Numbered from the stretch's first letter, positions 37,601 to 49,839 are shown. The stretch is 64,000 bases of DNA from Triops longicaudatus (GCA_022885665.1 JAGQDJ010000030.1:372001-436000), one strand, 5' to 3'. Notes: generated by a model not told the origin, from the sequence alone. Numbers and translations: made by a program.

Positions 37601-39633
37601 GAAAGGTGGGTCAGTTGGAGGGAGGAAAAACATTTGAAGATTTTGAAGAAGACCAAACAACAAAAAAAGGGTCTAAAGAACCCCTAAAAGTGGTACATTC
37701 TCAGGTGGCCGAGCAGGGTATGCCGACTACGTATATACTCGTACATGCCCTTTTGCCTCTCAATGTGATAGAGCATCTTCGCCTTTCAGCTTTATAAAAA
37801 AGAATGAGGCTTAGGGTATCAGTTTTGGTGAATAGGGAAAGAGGTCGTTGGAATATGACATATATTACAGGTAACTTTCATTTGATGGAAGATTGAAACC
37901 TGTTGACAACAGTAGTGATCAGAACACATAAAGTCTTTTTTGCACTATAATTTGGTTTAGAACCTTTTTTTGCGTGTTTTTTGCGTTTTAGAACCTTTTT
38001 TCATCTAATTATTGAAGGCCACTGTTTACCCGTGATTGAATGGGAGAAAGCGATGGTGATTTTCCATTTGCATATTTTCAAAACATTTTACATTTTATGG
38101 AAAAATGTTTTGAAATACCTAGCGATTAATTAAAATGAAACGATTCCTTTCTTAGAAACGTAATTTTAAAGAAAATCATTGTTATACGAGAAGTAATATT
38201 ATAGAATAAACAATGTGTTCCAAATTACAAAGCTCAGGCTTGTTCATTGTATGTCGCTTTATATCTTCAAGGCTGGAATTACAAATTCATTTTCTTTCCT
38301 ATTAAAATAAAGTGGCAGCAGCAAAGGAATTCTCTGCAACTGTATTAAAGCTTTAAAATTTTTCGTAGAACTACGCTGCAGGTCGATAATGCACGAACTC
38401 GCCCCAAACTTAAAAAGATTTTTTTTTTTTTAATAACTAAGTCTTACAACTCGCAATGTGTCAAATTTGTTATTACACACAATACAAAAAACGTCAATAT
38501 TTGACTTTAGTTCTACTGTAATGAAAACTTTCTTTAATTTGCTCTAGAAGAACTGAAACGGTTCATGCTTCGAGTGTACGAGACAACAATTACACGTTCG
38601 TATAGCTACAGGCTTCTGTATCAACAGTTCGGTGCAATAGGCCATTATTGCGGTCGAAGTTGCCGTGTTTGAAAGACACTAACCTGTGTGCTCTTGACCT
38701 CTTTTTTATACACAATTAAATGGCTATTACAGTTGGAAACTGCGTCAGCCGTAATGTGACTGAAATTTAATCACTACCCTAGTAATTACGCTGAATCAAG
38801 AAAAATGTAAAGAAAAACATTTGTTTTTTCCCAACATTTCTTTTCCTGATAGCAAATTTTTTATTGCATTATTTACTTATTATTTTGATTAAATACTTAT
38901 TAATTTATTAATTTACTTATTAATTTATTAAATTATTTATTTATTAATATTTTATTAAACTATTAAGAAATTTTACATAAAAAGATCGCTTAGAATAGTT
39001 AAGAACTTATAATGTTTTATTGGGCAAAAAATTATCGAAACATTAGTGCACACACATATTGGACGTTCCAATGATTTACCAAACTTTTGTGAAGCACGCC
39101 GAGTCGTAAAACAGGTTTCTTTCGTTCGCGTGATAAAAATGGAATGTCAACTGCCCAAAAAGAAAGTATCCTACTAAAAGGCACGTTTTTTACACTACCT
39201 TACAACAAATTTTTTTTATCTTCCTTTACACTGTCATGAAGACTTAATGAACTATTAAGCACTTAACTTCCGTAAAAAACTGGTCTTAAAAGATTTTATT
39301 ATGAAAATACACAAACTTTTAACGTATCTAAGGCATTTATTTGGGAAAAATGACCCAAAATTCTCTTAAAAGGAATTCGTACGTTTACAAAGACATTGCA
39401 CGCACACATTTGTACGTCACACAAAATTTTTTTTATTATATCGCTCTCTATCACTCTTTCATATACAAAACATACGTGCATCTACATTCGCATTCCCAGA
39501 GAACATCACAAGAAAGAACGTTGAGGAATCATTGAAGTGTATCGAAAAAGGAAGATACCATTCTGGAAAGAAGACGAAGAGACAGAGAAAAGAAATCTGA
39601 CTATGTTTTGGTCCCACTTGGAAAAAGGTAGTC
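34698..39633. other. 4.9-kb intergenic region, AT-rich low complexity
   Basis: This is upstream of the secreted-protein gene and downstream of the FAM174-like gene, both on the minus strand. It should hold the 5' UTR exon and promoter of the former and the 3' UTR of the latter. A minus-strand AATAAA lies at about 39337-39342. Simple AT-rich tracts occur at about 37010-37200 (AAATAAATA-type) and 38858-38965 (TTATTAATTTATTAAT-type). No domain-bearing open frame was found on either strand. Confidence 0.6.
38858..38965. repeat. TTATTAATTTA-type low-complexity tract
   Basis: About 100 bp built almost entirely of A and T, with repeated TTATTAATTTATTAAT and TTTATTTATTAATA blocks. Likely slippage-derived. 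Confidence 0.7.
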
Positions 39634-40623
39634 TCAACGGTGGCCGTGTTGACTCAGATCAAACATTGTGTCTTCCTCTTCGTCATCATCTTCACGTTCC
39701 AACGGTGCTAACTCGTGCTTTTCTTGACGTCCTAACGTTCTGTATCGTCGAGCGCGGTTGCCTTTTCTTCGTAACCTTGAAATGCAATTAAACATAAGAA
39801 TAATGTAATAATTTATCAATCATAATTAAGAAACTGAAAAAGTGACAGTGAAACACTATACGAATCATAAGACGTCAAATTCTATAGAGAAAACTCGAAA
39901 AGCTACATTTACAAACATATGATAAAATATATTAGAATTACAAAAATAGTATATAAATAAAACGCCAAAAATTCCAGACAGAATACGAGGTTGACTAAGA
40001 CAAATATTTTAACATTAAAAATAAATGCAAAATGAGACAGAAATTAGGCGGAATTAAAAGGCATAAATTAAGAGACATGGAATTGATGAATGGAAAATGA
40101 AGGAAATAAAAAAAGAGATTAAAAGACTTCATAAAAGGGAATTAAATCTAGAATAGATCGACATAAATCTGAGGATTAAAAGACGGGATTAAATTGGACG
40201 ATGAAATACCTAATAGCACGAATGACGAGATAAACAACGACTAACAAGCTGACACCGGCTATAACGGACAAACCCCGGTAAACTGCGCCGGCATCCATGT
40301 CAGCAAAACTGTGTCCGAGTATTTGTTGTATACTATTACTCGCTTCTGTCGTTGTTACCGAATTCGTAGAGTTGTTCAGAGCGGGTGAAACTAAAGAATA
40401 GCAACAAGAAGCAGCTTAGCTTAGTTCAAGGACGAAAGACAATCTTGCCTGCATTTATAGACGAATTCGGTGCTAACACACTGCTTACGGTTGACGAAAT
40501 ACCGTTGCCTGCCATGGCGTTAATAGAGGAATTTTGAGACGGAGGTTTCACTTCATCACTAACAGACATTTGCACCACGACGGATGAAAAGATCGAGCAC
40601 CAAAGCAGAAGATCGTAGTCCAT
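39634..40623 (-). CDS. FAM174: FAM174-family single-pass membrane protein
   Basis: This is a 165-aa protein from three exons (40623-40449, 40390-40210, 39775-39634). FAM174 proteins are small type I membrane proteins of the Golgi/endomembrane system. The N terminus MDYDLLLWCSIFSSVVVQ is a signal peptide, followed by a Ser/Asn/Thr-rich lumenal part with several N-X-S/T sites. A membrane segment reads VYRGLSVIAGVSLLVVVYLV. Then comes the family-typical basic stretch RAIRLRRKGNRARRYRTLG and the acidic end ELAPLEREDDDEEEDTMFD, which closely matches the animal FAM174 tail. Intron 1 (40448-40391) is only 58 bp and has a GC donor (CAG|GCAAGA); this is the only join near there that keeps the frame. 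Intron 2 joins AG|G to restore the Arg between the membrane segment and the basic tail. It is head to head with NDUFA13. Confidence 0.93.
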
Positions 40624-40877
40624 GATTGCGACTACGTTTGTTATTATTTACTGTGCCTCGTTGGCATAATTCTAAGATGAAAGTGAACGTGTACGCCATC
40701 TAGAGGTTGCATATGCTATTGAATCAATATTTCGGGATAAGATACTTTGTCAAATAGCGTTGTCTCCGTTATTCTGCTAGTTTCTATTTGTTACCAGTGC
40801 CATCAAGCGATCTGAGCGCCACCTCCTAGAGACACAAAAAAGTTTTCAGTTCTTTCCGCTGGGCATCCGTTGTAAAC
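40624..40877. promoter_or_regulatory. Bidirectional promoter, FAM174-like / NDUFA13, with two CTCF-like motifs
   Basis: Only 254 bp separate the two divergent start codons, so both promoters and both 5' UTRs must fit here. No TATA box is evident, as is usual for housekeeping divergent pairs. Two CTCF-like motifs lie inside: CGCCATCTAGAGG at 40694-40706, and AGCGCCACCTCCTA at 40815-40828, whose reverse complement TAGGAGGTGGCGCT is close to the CTCF core. Motif identity is by eye. Confidence 0.6.
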
Positions 40878-41925
40878 ATGGCGACCTACAAGCAAGATAT
40901 GCCCCCGAAAGGGGGATATAATCCTTTAAATTTCTCCCGTATTCCTGCCAAAACTTACTTTTCTGGTAACTTAAAAATAATACTATATTTTGCGTCAAAA
41001 ATTGTATATACACATCCCACGGAATGTCTTTCATTGTTCATAACAAATGGCTTTCTTTTTGTATACACAGGTGCAGCTATGTTTGCTGGCTTTGCTGCAT
41101 TTAACACCTTTACCTTATGGTATTACTGGAAAACACACAAGATCATCAAACGAGAAGAAATTGAAATGGCCGGAGGACGCATTGCCATTACCCCAATGCT
41201 TCAAGCAGAACAAGACAGAATGTAAGAGCCTGTTTAACAATCTTTACAGTAAAATCTCATTAACGAAACTATTTATAACGAGTTGTAGGTTGTAGTAGAC
41301 GGGTTCTAAGTTCTTGAACTGTGCAAGTGCACAAAAAGTTTGTATCTTGTCGAAATTCGGATATACCGACGTTTTTTATATTCTACAGACTTGCTCGTTT
41401 GTTGTTGTCCTTATAAAGGCAATTTTTGTAAATAGAAACTAACTCAGAGCACTAGAAAGTTCTAAAAAATTGAGTTACCATTAAAAGTATTAGCTCGAAG
41501 TTCCTCTGTAACGAAGATTTGCTCCGAAAAATATTTTCATTGTTTCATTATTTATTTATGTTTTCAGTATTTTTATTTACAGATTTTTTTAAATTTTATT
41601 TTCAGCATATTTTTATTTATCTGATTTCAGTAGCGTTTATCTTGTCGAAAGAATTGTTTTAATTATGTATTTCTTGATTAGCTTGGGTGCCAGATATTCA
41701 TTGGTCCTTTTGTTTAGGTTCTTGAAACAGTTACGGAAAAACCGTGAAGCGGAGGCAAAGATCATGGCCAACGTGGAAGGCTGGGAAGTTGGTACTTTGT
41801 ACGGTGAGCCTGTTTACAAAACGGTCCCTGAGGAACAATTGGTCTCACCTAAAATCAATGAGTACTACGTCTTTGGCAACCAAACGGAGTTTAGGGAGAA
41901 GAAAAATTTCAATTTGTATCACTGA
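40878..41925 (+). CDS. NDUFA13: NADH dehydrogenase [ubiquinone] 1 alpha subcomplex subunit 13 (GRIM-19)
   Basis: An accessory subunit of mitochondrial respiratory complex I, anchored in the inner membrane and needed for assembly of the proton-pumping arm. Three exons (40878-40965, 41071-41221, 41718-41925) give 148 aa, against 144 in human. The start MATYKQDMPPKGGYNPLNF matches the conserved KQDMPPPGGYGPI N terminus. Exon 2 carries the single membrane helix (AAMFAGFAAFNTFTLWYYW) and RIAITPMLQAEQDR, matching the family motif ARIALLPLLQAETDR. Exon 3 carries QLRKNREAEAKIMANVEGWEVG, then GEPVYKTVPEEQ. All splice sites are GT-AG and in phase. Intron 2 is 496 bp and contains only unrelated AT-rich sequence. 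It diverges from FAM174 and converges on the neurensin-like gene. Confidence 0.97.
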
Positions 41926-42079
41926 TGTGGCGTCGGTGGGGACGAGTTGTAGCTCCGTGCGTATAGTGTACATGAAATACAAATTCTTGAAATTAGTTGA
42001 ATTTTGATTTAAACAAATAGAGATAAATAAGCGAAAAAAAAATATCGCTATTACATTTAATGTAATCGACCGCAATTTT

Positions 42080-42085
42080 AATAAA
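42080..42085 (+). terminator. Poly(A) signal for NDUFA13
   Basis: AATAAA lies 155 nt after the NDUFA13 stop codon, before the tail-to-tail neighbour. Another possible AATAA-type signal lies near 42010. Confidence 0.5.
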
Positions 42086-42424
42086 CTTAGTGCTATTGTT
42101 AACTTCCATTTAATAACTTTCTGCAATATTCTAAACGTCTTTTGTTTTTCTATTTAAGTAGATTGTTTCTGTAACTTTAAGAATGTTTCTTTTGCTGGGT
42201 AGTGGTAAAGGAAAGTCACGTGCGCGAGATTTCATTTATTGCTGTCAACAAAGTCTTTTATTTTGCCCAACAGGAGATGTTTTCACCGGGCTACATAGAA
42301 TCTATGATTTTTCTTAAGGACAACGTTTTTTTATAGATGCAGAATAACTTGATTAAACATTAGATCATTTTCTTTTTCAGGGGGTTGTAGAATTTTTTCT
42401 CATAGTTTTAAGCTATACGGGGTG

Positions 42425-44423
42425 CTATTGGGGTTGTATGGCCTTGATTGTTTCTTTGACAGGAATGGGAGCTTCGGATGTGACGGCGACTTGGCTTTTC
42501 TCTGTGCTTTGGTTAATGAGTTTCCAGCCAATCCATTTGTTGCGTTTGTAATTCCCTCCGTCTGGTGCGCGGCAAATGGGGACTATCAGTAAGCACAAGG
42601 CTAGGAGCCCAGCCAGGCAAATTAATCCCAAACCGATGAGTTTGAACCAATCTAAACGCTTGTTGAACTCAATAGCCGAGTGGTCCAGTAAGGCCCAATT
42701 GTCTTCTAAACTGCTTTGACGAAATGATTCTATCGTAACGCGCTTCGGAGGCCACAGAAAGCCGAAAGCTAAGAAAGCCACTCCGGCTAAGGTACAGATC
42801 ACCAAGACCGCCAATGTAAACCGGAAACAACAACTCTTCTCCGGAGGATTGTAGTCTTCTGTTTCGAAACCCTAAAAAATCAGATTAAAAAAAAAATAAG
42901 GCGATGTCGTGAACAGAGACAAACAGTAACTTAACATGAATAACTCATGAAATACATAATTTTTAATGCCGTACGTAGTACAGCAAGCATGAGTGATTAA
43001 TAGGTACCAAAATTTGGAAAGTTTTACTATAAGAGTACGATGAACACACGAAGAGATCCATAGTAGCAAGGTTTCTCTGTCTTGTTAAAAAAATGTCTCA
43101 CGTGAGTTAAATATTTCTTTCATACGATTTTATTCAATAGTGGAAACCTTGTACACAGTATGGAAGTGTTGCACATATATATTTTGTCGGGTGCACGTCC
43201 ATGACTACGACACGTGCGGTGTTTGTTCTAGCTCGAAGTACTGAAAAGCGTTGGAAAGGATTTCAAGGTTAGATAGAGACGTGTGTGCTTCGTGTACTCG
43301 ACGTACCCAGGAAACTTGCGTCACGTAAGTGAAAACAGCAAATCTTCTGCGATTTTTTGCCAAGGAGATGTTACGTGGCGATATAGTACAGAATACATTA
43401 GTTCAACAGCGTTTGTAGGCCCTAACTCGCGAGACTTAAGGTTACGTAACACCAATAAGATAATATGTAACACGTACCCTTACTACGAAGGCTTGAGTAA
43501 ATTTTACAGCTGATAATGACTATTGCTTGTCGTGACGGTCATCAAGCTAAGTTTGTCAATTAATGTACTTCATAGAACCGTAGTACATTACTCTTACTGT
43601 GTTTCAGAGAGGATGGGACAATTTTGACGAAATCTAAAGCTAACGGATTCTGGATTTCTAGAAGATTTACAAGCTCAAATTCTCGATCGAGTACCATTGA
43701 ACATTTAGACAAATATAAAGCAACATTGAAGTGTTTAATTTTTATGAAAAAATAACAGTAAAAATCTGTGATTCGGGAAGTATATACAGTAAGAACAGCC
43801 AAGTGGTACGAAGGGGGGAAATACTATTTATTGTTAAAATAACTTGTTGTACTAAAAAAAGAAACAGTTCTACATCTCAAATCATTTGAGTCAAATGTAC
43901 CGATGATGAATGAATACGGAAGATGGATGACGGTAATGAACCTAATTGGTGGTTTCCGTGACATATCCTAAGCACATCCATGCAATTGGAATTCCAATGA
44001 ACTGTGCCGAGGTAGGTGGCGTTAGGTGCGACAAGAACCAAAACATTCAGAACGAAAACAGGACGTACTAATGATCACGTACTATACTATTTTGCACGTA
44101 CCAGACGCTCTTAATCATGTACATTTGGCACGTACTGGACTTACTTCCTCTCCTAGGAGTTTAACGTGTTGCTCATTGGGTAATCCGTAGAAACTATGCA
44201 AATAGTGTTTGACTCCAAAAAAAGGTGAGCAGCCCGTCGTCGTACCATTGGCTTGCTCGTTACCTTCGTCTTCTTCATCTTCTTCTTCATCTTCTTGCGT
44301 TTCTTCTTGTTGATTTGATTTACCGGGCACTGAAACCTGACCCGAAGCGAATTTCTTGGTCAAAGCGTCCGTGTCACGAGCGGCGTCTAGTTGAGCTTCA
44401 CTTTCCATGCTCATTCGGGGCAT
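42425..44423 (-). CDS. NRSN: Neurensin-like two-pass vesicular membrane protein
   Basis: A 241-aa protein from two exons (44423-44145 and 42871-42425), joined in phase 0 over a 1,273-bp GT-AG intron that holds no other recognisable feature. Neurensins are small neuronal vesicle membrane proteins. The family signature FGVKHYLHSFY at the end of exon 1 matches YGVRSYLHQFY of vertebrate neurensin-1. Exon 2 gives TM1 (about 110-133, VLVICTLAGVAFLAFGFLW) followed by PPKRVTIESF, then LLDHSAIEFNKRLDWFKLIG (compare VVDTHAVQFNSALDMYKLAG), then TM2 (about 170-192). Residues 50-70 are an acidic Glu/Asp run. The ATG at 44423 is chosen because a stop lies 12 codons upstream in frame. The tail is longer than two-TM core needs and is rich in Lys, Thr and Pro. 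Homology is recognisable but distant. Confidence 0.85.
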
Positions 44424-46578
44424 CACTACCGAGAGAATCACAACAGCCGCAAACACTTAAAGGCTCTCAAGTCATGACCTTCATCTGAGCCAACTTAACA
44501 CGTCTGTACGGTGGTGGAGGCAAAAATGCACCCTGCAAATGGCGACGATTCTGTTTGAGAGAAAGAGACCGCGCAACGAGTGGCGACACCCACACATTCG
44601 ACACTAATCAATAATCTCAGCTATCTGCTGTATGGAGCAACCCCACGAAACTTGTACAAAGAGCTTAGAGCCAAACCTAACCTCCGATTAATCGAAGCAC
44701 GTCAGATACAGACCCTTTTATTCGCATTAATCACCTTTAAATGCACCCAGCCTTCCATTACTTGAGCACTTCAATTTAATTGAAAAAAAGAAATCGGAAA
44801 TAAATCCTGTTCTTACTTTTTTCTCTAGACTTCAAATCCAGTAGGCTATAATCAAGTTTTGCTTAAACTACAGTAGATCCCGGACGTAAGACAGAAGCTT
44901 TGGTAATAGCTTAGCAACGTGAGGAGTTTTGTTTCTCTTTTATTTGATACCGGTTGTTGTTTTTTGACGGTTGTGCCGAGTTTTATTACAAAGAAATGTA
45001 CGTAAGGAAAACTGAGATAAAATAAACCCAAACAAATATTTCCTTATTTGTAGTGTATTATTCTCCATGGTACCAAAAACTGAAGTAATTGAATAAAATG
45101 GGGGGGAAACTCATTTTTTTTACTTATATTGTCTATTTGCGCTAATTTTGTAGAAAAAGAAAACAATTGATGCTGTAAAAATTAAGTTTGTCAGCTTAAC
45201 GTTGACCACTTCCTTTAAAAGAAATGACTTCAGTTATTTTAAGGAAGAAATATGAATGAAAAGAGAACAGCAGAAAAGTAAAAATTGAGATTTAAAACAT
45301 TTTTCTTTTCATATTCACACTTCTCATCCCCACTTTCTACTACTACTTTGATCTTGTATGTTTCATATTGTATTCAGTTATAGAGGGTTTTGGTATCTGA
45401 GTTGAGTTTCGATGCCTTTTTTCATCAAAAGTCGCGACTTCCCTAAGTGCTTCCTTCCAAAAACCCGTAAGCTATAGCACGTAGAATGGATCAGAGTTTA
45501 CGAGGTAAAAGTGAACACTAGATTTTCTTGGAGGCGAAATACTGACTGCGCTTTGATTTAGGTGATATTAAGTTTGGTCTGTTAGTTATCTATCAGAAAA
45601 AAATACAGCTTCTGGCTGTCATAGTCTCTTTTTGACTGTAAAAATCCCAAGACACTAGAATGTGCCAAAAATACCATATTTACAATCTTCCGTTGCCACG
45701 AAACGTGTTAAATCGAAAACTTGATTTTTATATTCTAAGGAATTGTATTCATATCTAAAAGTAAGTACACCTGTTTTTTTTATCTTCCGTTGGATATGTT
45801 GAGGAGGAGTCTATGGCTAACATTTTTTCGAAATATGTTCAATTACCCATTTCCCGGAAATTCAGACTAAGTGGACTGCAGTCAAGTTCTACTGAACCTT
45901 AAATGTACCCCCAGTGACGTCGTGCACTTCAAAAATTTGGGGGGCCCGATTTTGCATTTCTCTTAATAAAAGAGTTAATGAGTTATAAATGAGTTTTAAA
46001 TGATACCTTTTTTTTCAAGATGGCAAAAATTTTTTTTGGGGGGCCCGGCCCCATATGGCACGACGCCTCTGTGTACCCCGACTGCGAGATAACCTTTTGT
46101 AAGATCTTGTGTAACACCGTTACTAAGTTTGTTACAAAGAAACGCTTGTAACAGCAATTCATATAAAAGGAACTTCCAACTCTATCTCTTACAAAGGATT
46201 CGGTTGGAGTCCAATCAAGTGACGCTCCAGTTAACCATATTAGTACAAAAACAAAGACGTTGGTCTCTGGAGATACTTTCTATCCCTTTAGAACTTCGCG
46301 CAAGCGTGTTAGTTTAGTGCTTTATAAAATGTTAAACAGTCATCTCCTACTGTACCGTGCTATTCAAGGTTAATCGAACGTAATCCAGGTGCGAGCATCG
46401 GTAATGGCAGTGAGAGTTCGCCGGGGACGTTCAGCTCCCTCCCGCGTGGGTACGCGCATTGGCTGCGTTGCCAAGGGCGACGCACTGTTTTGGCTTATCA
46501 TCCGGGTCTTTTGCAAGAGGAAGCATTGTCCAGAAGAGCTTCATTCAGTCCATTGTGATAAGAATCTTCGAAATTGCA
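44424..46578. other. Intergenic region between divergent neurensin-like and ARMC2 genes
   Basis: About 2.2 kb that must contain both promoters. The part nearest ARMC2 (46.39-46.58 kb) is GC-richer. The only identified element is the hAT-type MITE at 45912-46071. A 109-codon frame at 46389-46718 overlaps ARMC2 exon 1 in another frame and has no domain. Confidence 0.6.
45904..46079. mobile_element. hAT-type MITE with 8-bp target-site duplication
   Basis: The element is 45912-46071 (160 bp). It begins CAGTGACGTCGTGC and its other end reads CAGAGGCGTCGTGC in reverse complement, 12 of 14 bases identical. It is flanked on both sides by the exact 8-bp direct repeat TGTACCCC (45904-45911 and 46072-46079). 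Inside the ends are G/C tracts (GGGGGGCCCG and GGGGGGCCCGGCCCC). An 8-bp duplication and CAG-type ends fit the hAT superfamily. No coding capacity, so non-autonomous. Low divergence of the duplication suggests a fairly recent insertion. Confidence 0.88.
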
Positions 46579-49500
46579 ATGGCCCAATTCGCAGGAGGTG
46601 GAACGCGATTATTAGAAACGCAGAGGCCTTTCACTCCTTTAGAAGATCCAAGGTACGTGTATTACATGTCCGTGTAGTGAGAATGAGCGTTCTTAGCATT
46701 CTGGCAAAATACCTCTAAAACCATCTTCTTTCCGTTGCATGAAGATTTTCGCTGTTCGTGACCGGGATCCGTTTAGACCCGTTGCCACGACAACGGCAAT
46801 TCGAAAGCGGCATATTGCCGCCTTTACGCGGCGTCCGCGATGTCCCGGATACTCGGCAAAGGCGAAATACTTTAAACGATGTGACAAGCTTAGGATTCCG
46901 CAAACTTCCATCCATTCGCTCAGCGCCCGTTCAAGGGACCCGGTCGCCGTGTACACCACGAGTGTGCGTGTCAGCCCGCGCCTCGGCGAGGGGCGCTGGT
47001 GTCAAGGAGCCAGAAGCCCCGAGGGTTAAGAAAGGAGCGTGGCTGTCGACGTCATCGGCTTCTGTATCTTCGTTAGACAGCGAAAGCATTACAGACCCTT
47101 TTGATAACAGTGAAGAACTGGTTAATTTGGGATTGCAGCAAGCTTTGGAGGAATTAACTCGGGTGGATGACGTCAGTCCCATTTTGAGGGTTTTAAGGCA
47201 GATTTTGGAGAATTTCACACCGCAACAGCGGAAACATTCCAAGAAGTCTGTTGTTGCGTGTCTGGCGAGCCTTTCGGTACATGAGCAAAGTACTGTGGGA
47301 GCAATTTTGCAGATTGTGTTGTTGGTAGGAAAGAAAGTATTATTAATGTCTTAATTAAGTAGTTTGCTTTGCAGGTGAAGAGCTATGCAGTATTTTTTCG
47401 ATGGTATTATAAACAAATTTCGCTGGATAAAAACTTCGCTGAAGCCACTGAATATTTACTAGGTAAAATAAGTTAATTGTTACGTAGTATATCAAATATT
47501 ACTGTTCATTCCTTATTCAAAATTACCTTTGAAAACTAGTGTTAGGATTCTATATAACCTTCTGTTGGTTGTTCTTAATCTAGGAACTATTTTCATACAC
47601 CATTGAGTTATTTAAAATGCAACGTAGCAACGAAACTATTTGAACCTCCTGTAGCAAAGGAATCAGATTTAATTTAATTTCTCACCTAAATTGTGTTCTC
47701 TTCGCATTAAACTTTTTCCATAACTAACTCTTCTTATTTGCTATGACCTTGATTTTTATAGTCTCAAAAAATCTTTAGTTTAAGAGTTATGATTTATGTC
47801 AATTTTACCTCGCGTTACAATGGACTCGCGTCACTAGTTTCATGACGCAAATCTAATTTAAGTTCGTTTACAGATCCGTTTTTGGAAGCGCTGGGTTCCC
47901 TAACTCCCATTGAAGACAGTGAAAGCTGTACTTTCGCCTACGAATGTCTGCGTATTGTTGCTGGTCGCCATCTGACCCGGTCCAAACTACAGGACAAAGG
48001 CGCTATAGAACTCTTAATCCTTCACCTACAACTCATCAACGCACAGGTTCTCTATTCCTAATGTCTGAACTTACTTTATTAAGAGACTTCCTTTAACAAA
48101 CAAACTTTAACATAGAAATTTCTTAATAGAAAAGAGAACGGGGTGTTTCGGGGTTAACGACCGCAGCTTTGGTGGAATTACTGCGGGCGGTTCGGATACT
48201 TGCTGTCGAAGACGAGAACGATGACGATGACCTTGAACCGAAGCCTTTGCCAAAACTCCAGGATTCAGTGCTCATTAGCGAAATTGTCAAAACTTTGAAA
48301 GGATTCACTGCTGACGTCACTGTTGTGCTGCATTTGTCTCGGTTAATGAGGTAATTAAGGTTTAAACATGAATTTCTCTTGTCATATTGTAATCTTTGTT
48401 GTAGTTTTACGTCAGCAGAGGACAGTTTGTGCAACCAGTACTTGAGCCACAGCGATATATTTTCCTTATGCTCGGCGGTAGTGGAAAAGTACCCTGGAAT
48501 GCAAAAAATCGTTGTAAGAATTGCGTTCTTTTTGGGCAATTTGGTATCTGTAGACGATCGGAGTCGTGAACGAGTAATTATAAATAATTTAACTTTTCTT
48601 GTAAATCGAAGAATTTAATTTAATTTAAACATTAGTTTGTAGAATCTGAGACCAACGTGACGTCGTTACTACACATTTTCAATGTTTACGTGGAGAAGCT
48701 TGATCAAGATACCAACGATGTTAGTGATCTGCTTGTCAAAGTAATGTTTTAAGAAAATTGTTTAGCGTGATAATAATTCGTTTAATTAGGTTCTGCGAAT
48801 TGTAGCGAATTTGTCTCTAACGCCTAATGTGGGCTTTCTGCTCTGTCAGAGTCAAACGCTGTTAGATCTTCTGCTTTACTGTTTACGGAGTTGTCAAAGA
48901 GGACGAAGAAGCGATAATAACAACAGCTTCCGTAGCGACGATGCCTATGTAAACGCTGTACTTTTCACCTTGAACAACATCACGTACTACGAATCTGTAG
49001 CGCAGCATTCCATATGGAAAGAAGATCCGACGTTGGTGCGTCTTCTGATTAGTTTCATCACACAAAGAGATGGTTTATCTACGTGTACAGCGTTAAGGGT
49101 CTTGGCAAACGTATCCCGATGGTCCTACGCCAGAAAGAGCATAGTTTCCTGTCGTAATTATAGTTTTTTTTTTTGTAGTGGGTTATGTTTATAATTAATT
49201 AGGAATATTGACTAGTGGATGTTATTTTGAGTTTGCTGGGAGGTGAGAGAGAAGTTGCGCAATTAGCCGTCGGAATTTGTGTCAATTTGACGTCCGATTC
49301 TGCACTACATGACGCATTGCAACGAAAAGGAATAATTATTCGGTATGCTTTTATTTCTTATGTATGTTTTAAAAAAGAAATTTGTCAGTTATCTTCGTTT
49401 AATTTTCTGGTGTCGATTTCGATGCATTTTTCTCGCAGTTTAATTTCGGTGTTAAAATCGATCCATTCACCGGCAGAAGGGAGTGACGTCAACTGGATGT

Positions 49501-49839
49501 TAGCAGTTTTAGCATTGCAATGCTTATGGAATTTAATGTCAAGGAATGCACAGTTGGCAATAAGCGGAACGCAGGTGAATGAACTGATGGACGTACTTTT
49601 GGATTTAATGGGTAATACGTACTTCTCCTTTTGAGGAAATTGTTCTGAATGTTTGGTTTGTAGATGAGGAGTTGCAGTTGTCGAAAGGAACATTAAAAGA
49701 GTTGCCGCAGAGAGAAATGTATGAAACAGATGCGGGTAATGATGTTTTGGCGGAAATATTGGTGTGGGAGGAATTTACTGTATTGGCTGGTACTGTGTAC
49801 GACACATGCGCGAATGGAAGATTTGATGTGTGTGCCTGA
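46579..49839 (+). CDS. ARMC2: Armadillo repeat-containing protein 2
   Basis: ARMC2 is an armadillo-repeat protein needed for sperm flagellum axoneme assembly. I read 11 exons: 46579-46652, 46745-47324, 47375-47462, 47874-48046, 48130-48350, 48405-48573, 48651-48740, 48790-49150, 49216-49342, 49439-49611 and 49664-49839, giving about 743 aa (human 867). The N-terminal motif ETQRPFTPLEDPR matches TQRPFTPQEAQR of vertebrate ARMC2. Repeat segments follow the vertebrate order: VVRIAFFLGNLVSVDDRSRE (RVVFILGNL), VLRIVANLSLTPNVGFLL (VLANIAIHPGVGPVL), FTLNNITYYESV (ATINNLSYYQV) and VLALQCLWNLMSRNAQLA (VCKTLWNFS). Introns are mostly 50-110 bp. Weak points are the exon 6/7 junction, where only a GAG acceptor keeps frame, and the exon 8/9 junction, which needs a GTCGTA donor. 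The last exon is short and ends FDVCA. In-frame Met at 46459 is possible, but homology favours 46579. Confidence 0.88.

Noticed and set aside
43605..43640. Possible third copy of the GGGACAGTTT-ended element
   Set aside because: Only one end-like motif (GGGACAATTTTGAC) is present. No matching inverted end is found about 195 bp away.
46389..46718. 109-codon Arg-rich frame overlapping ARMC2 exon 1
   Set aside because: It is in a different frame from the conserved ETQRPFTPLED segment and has no domain.
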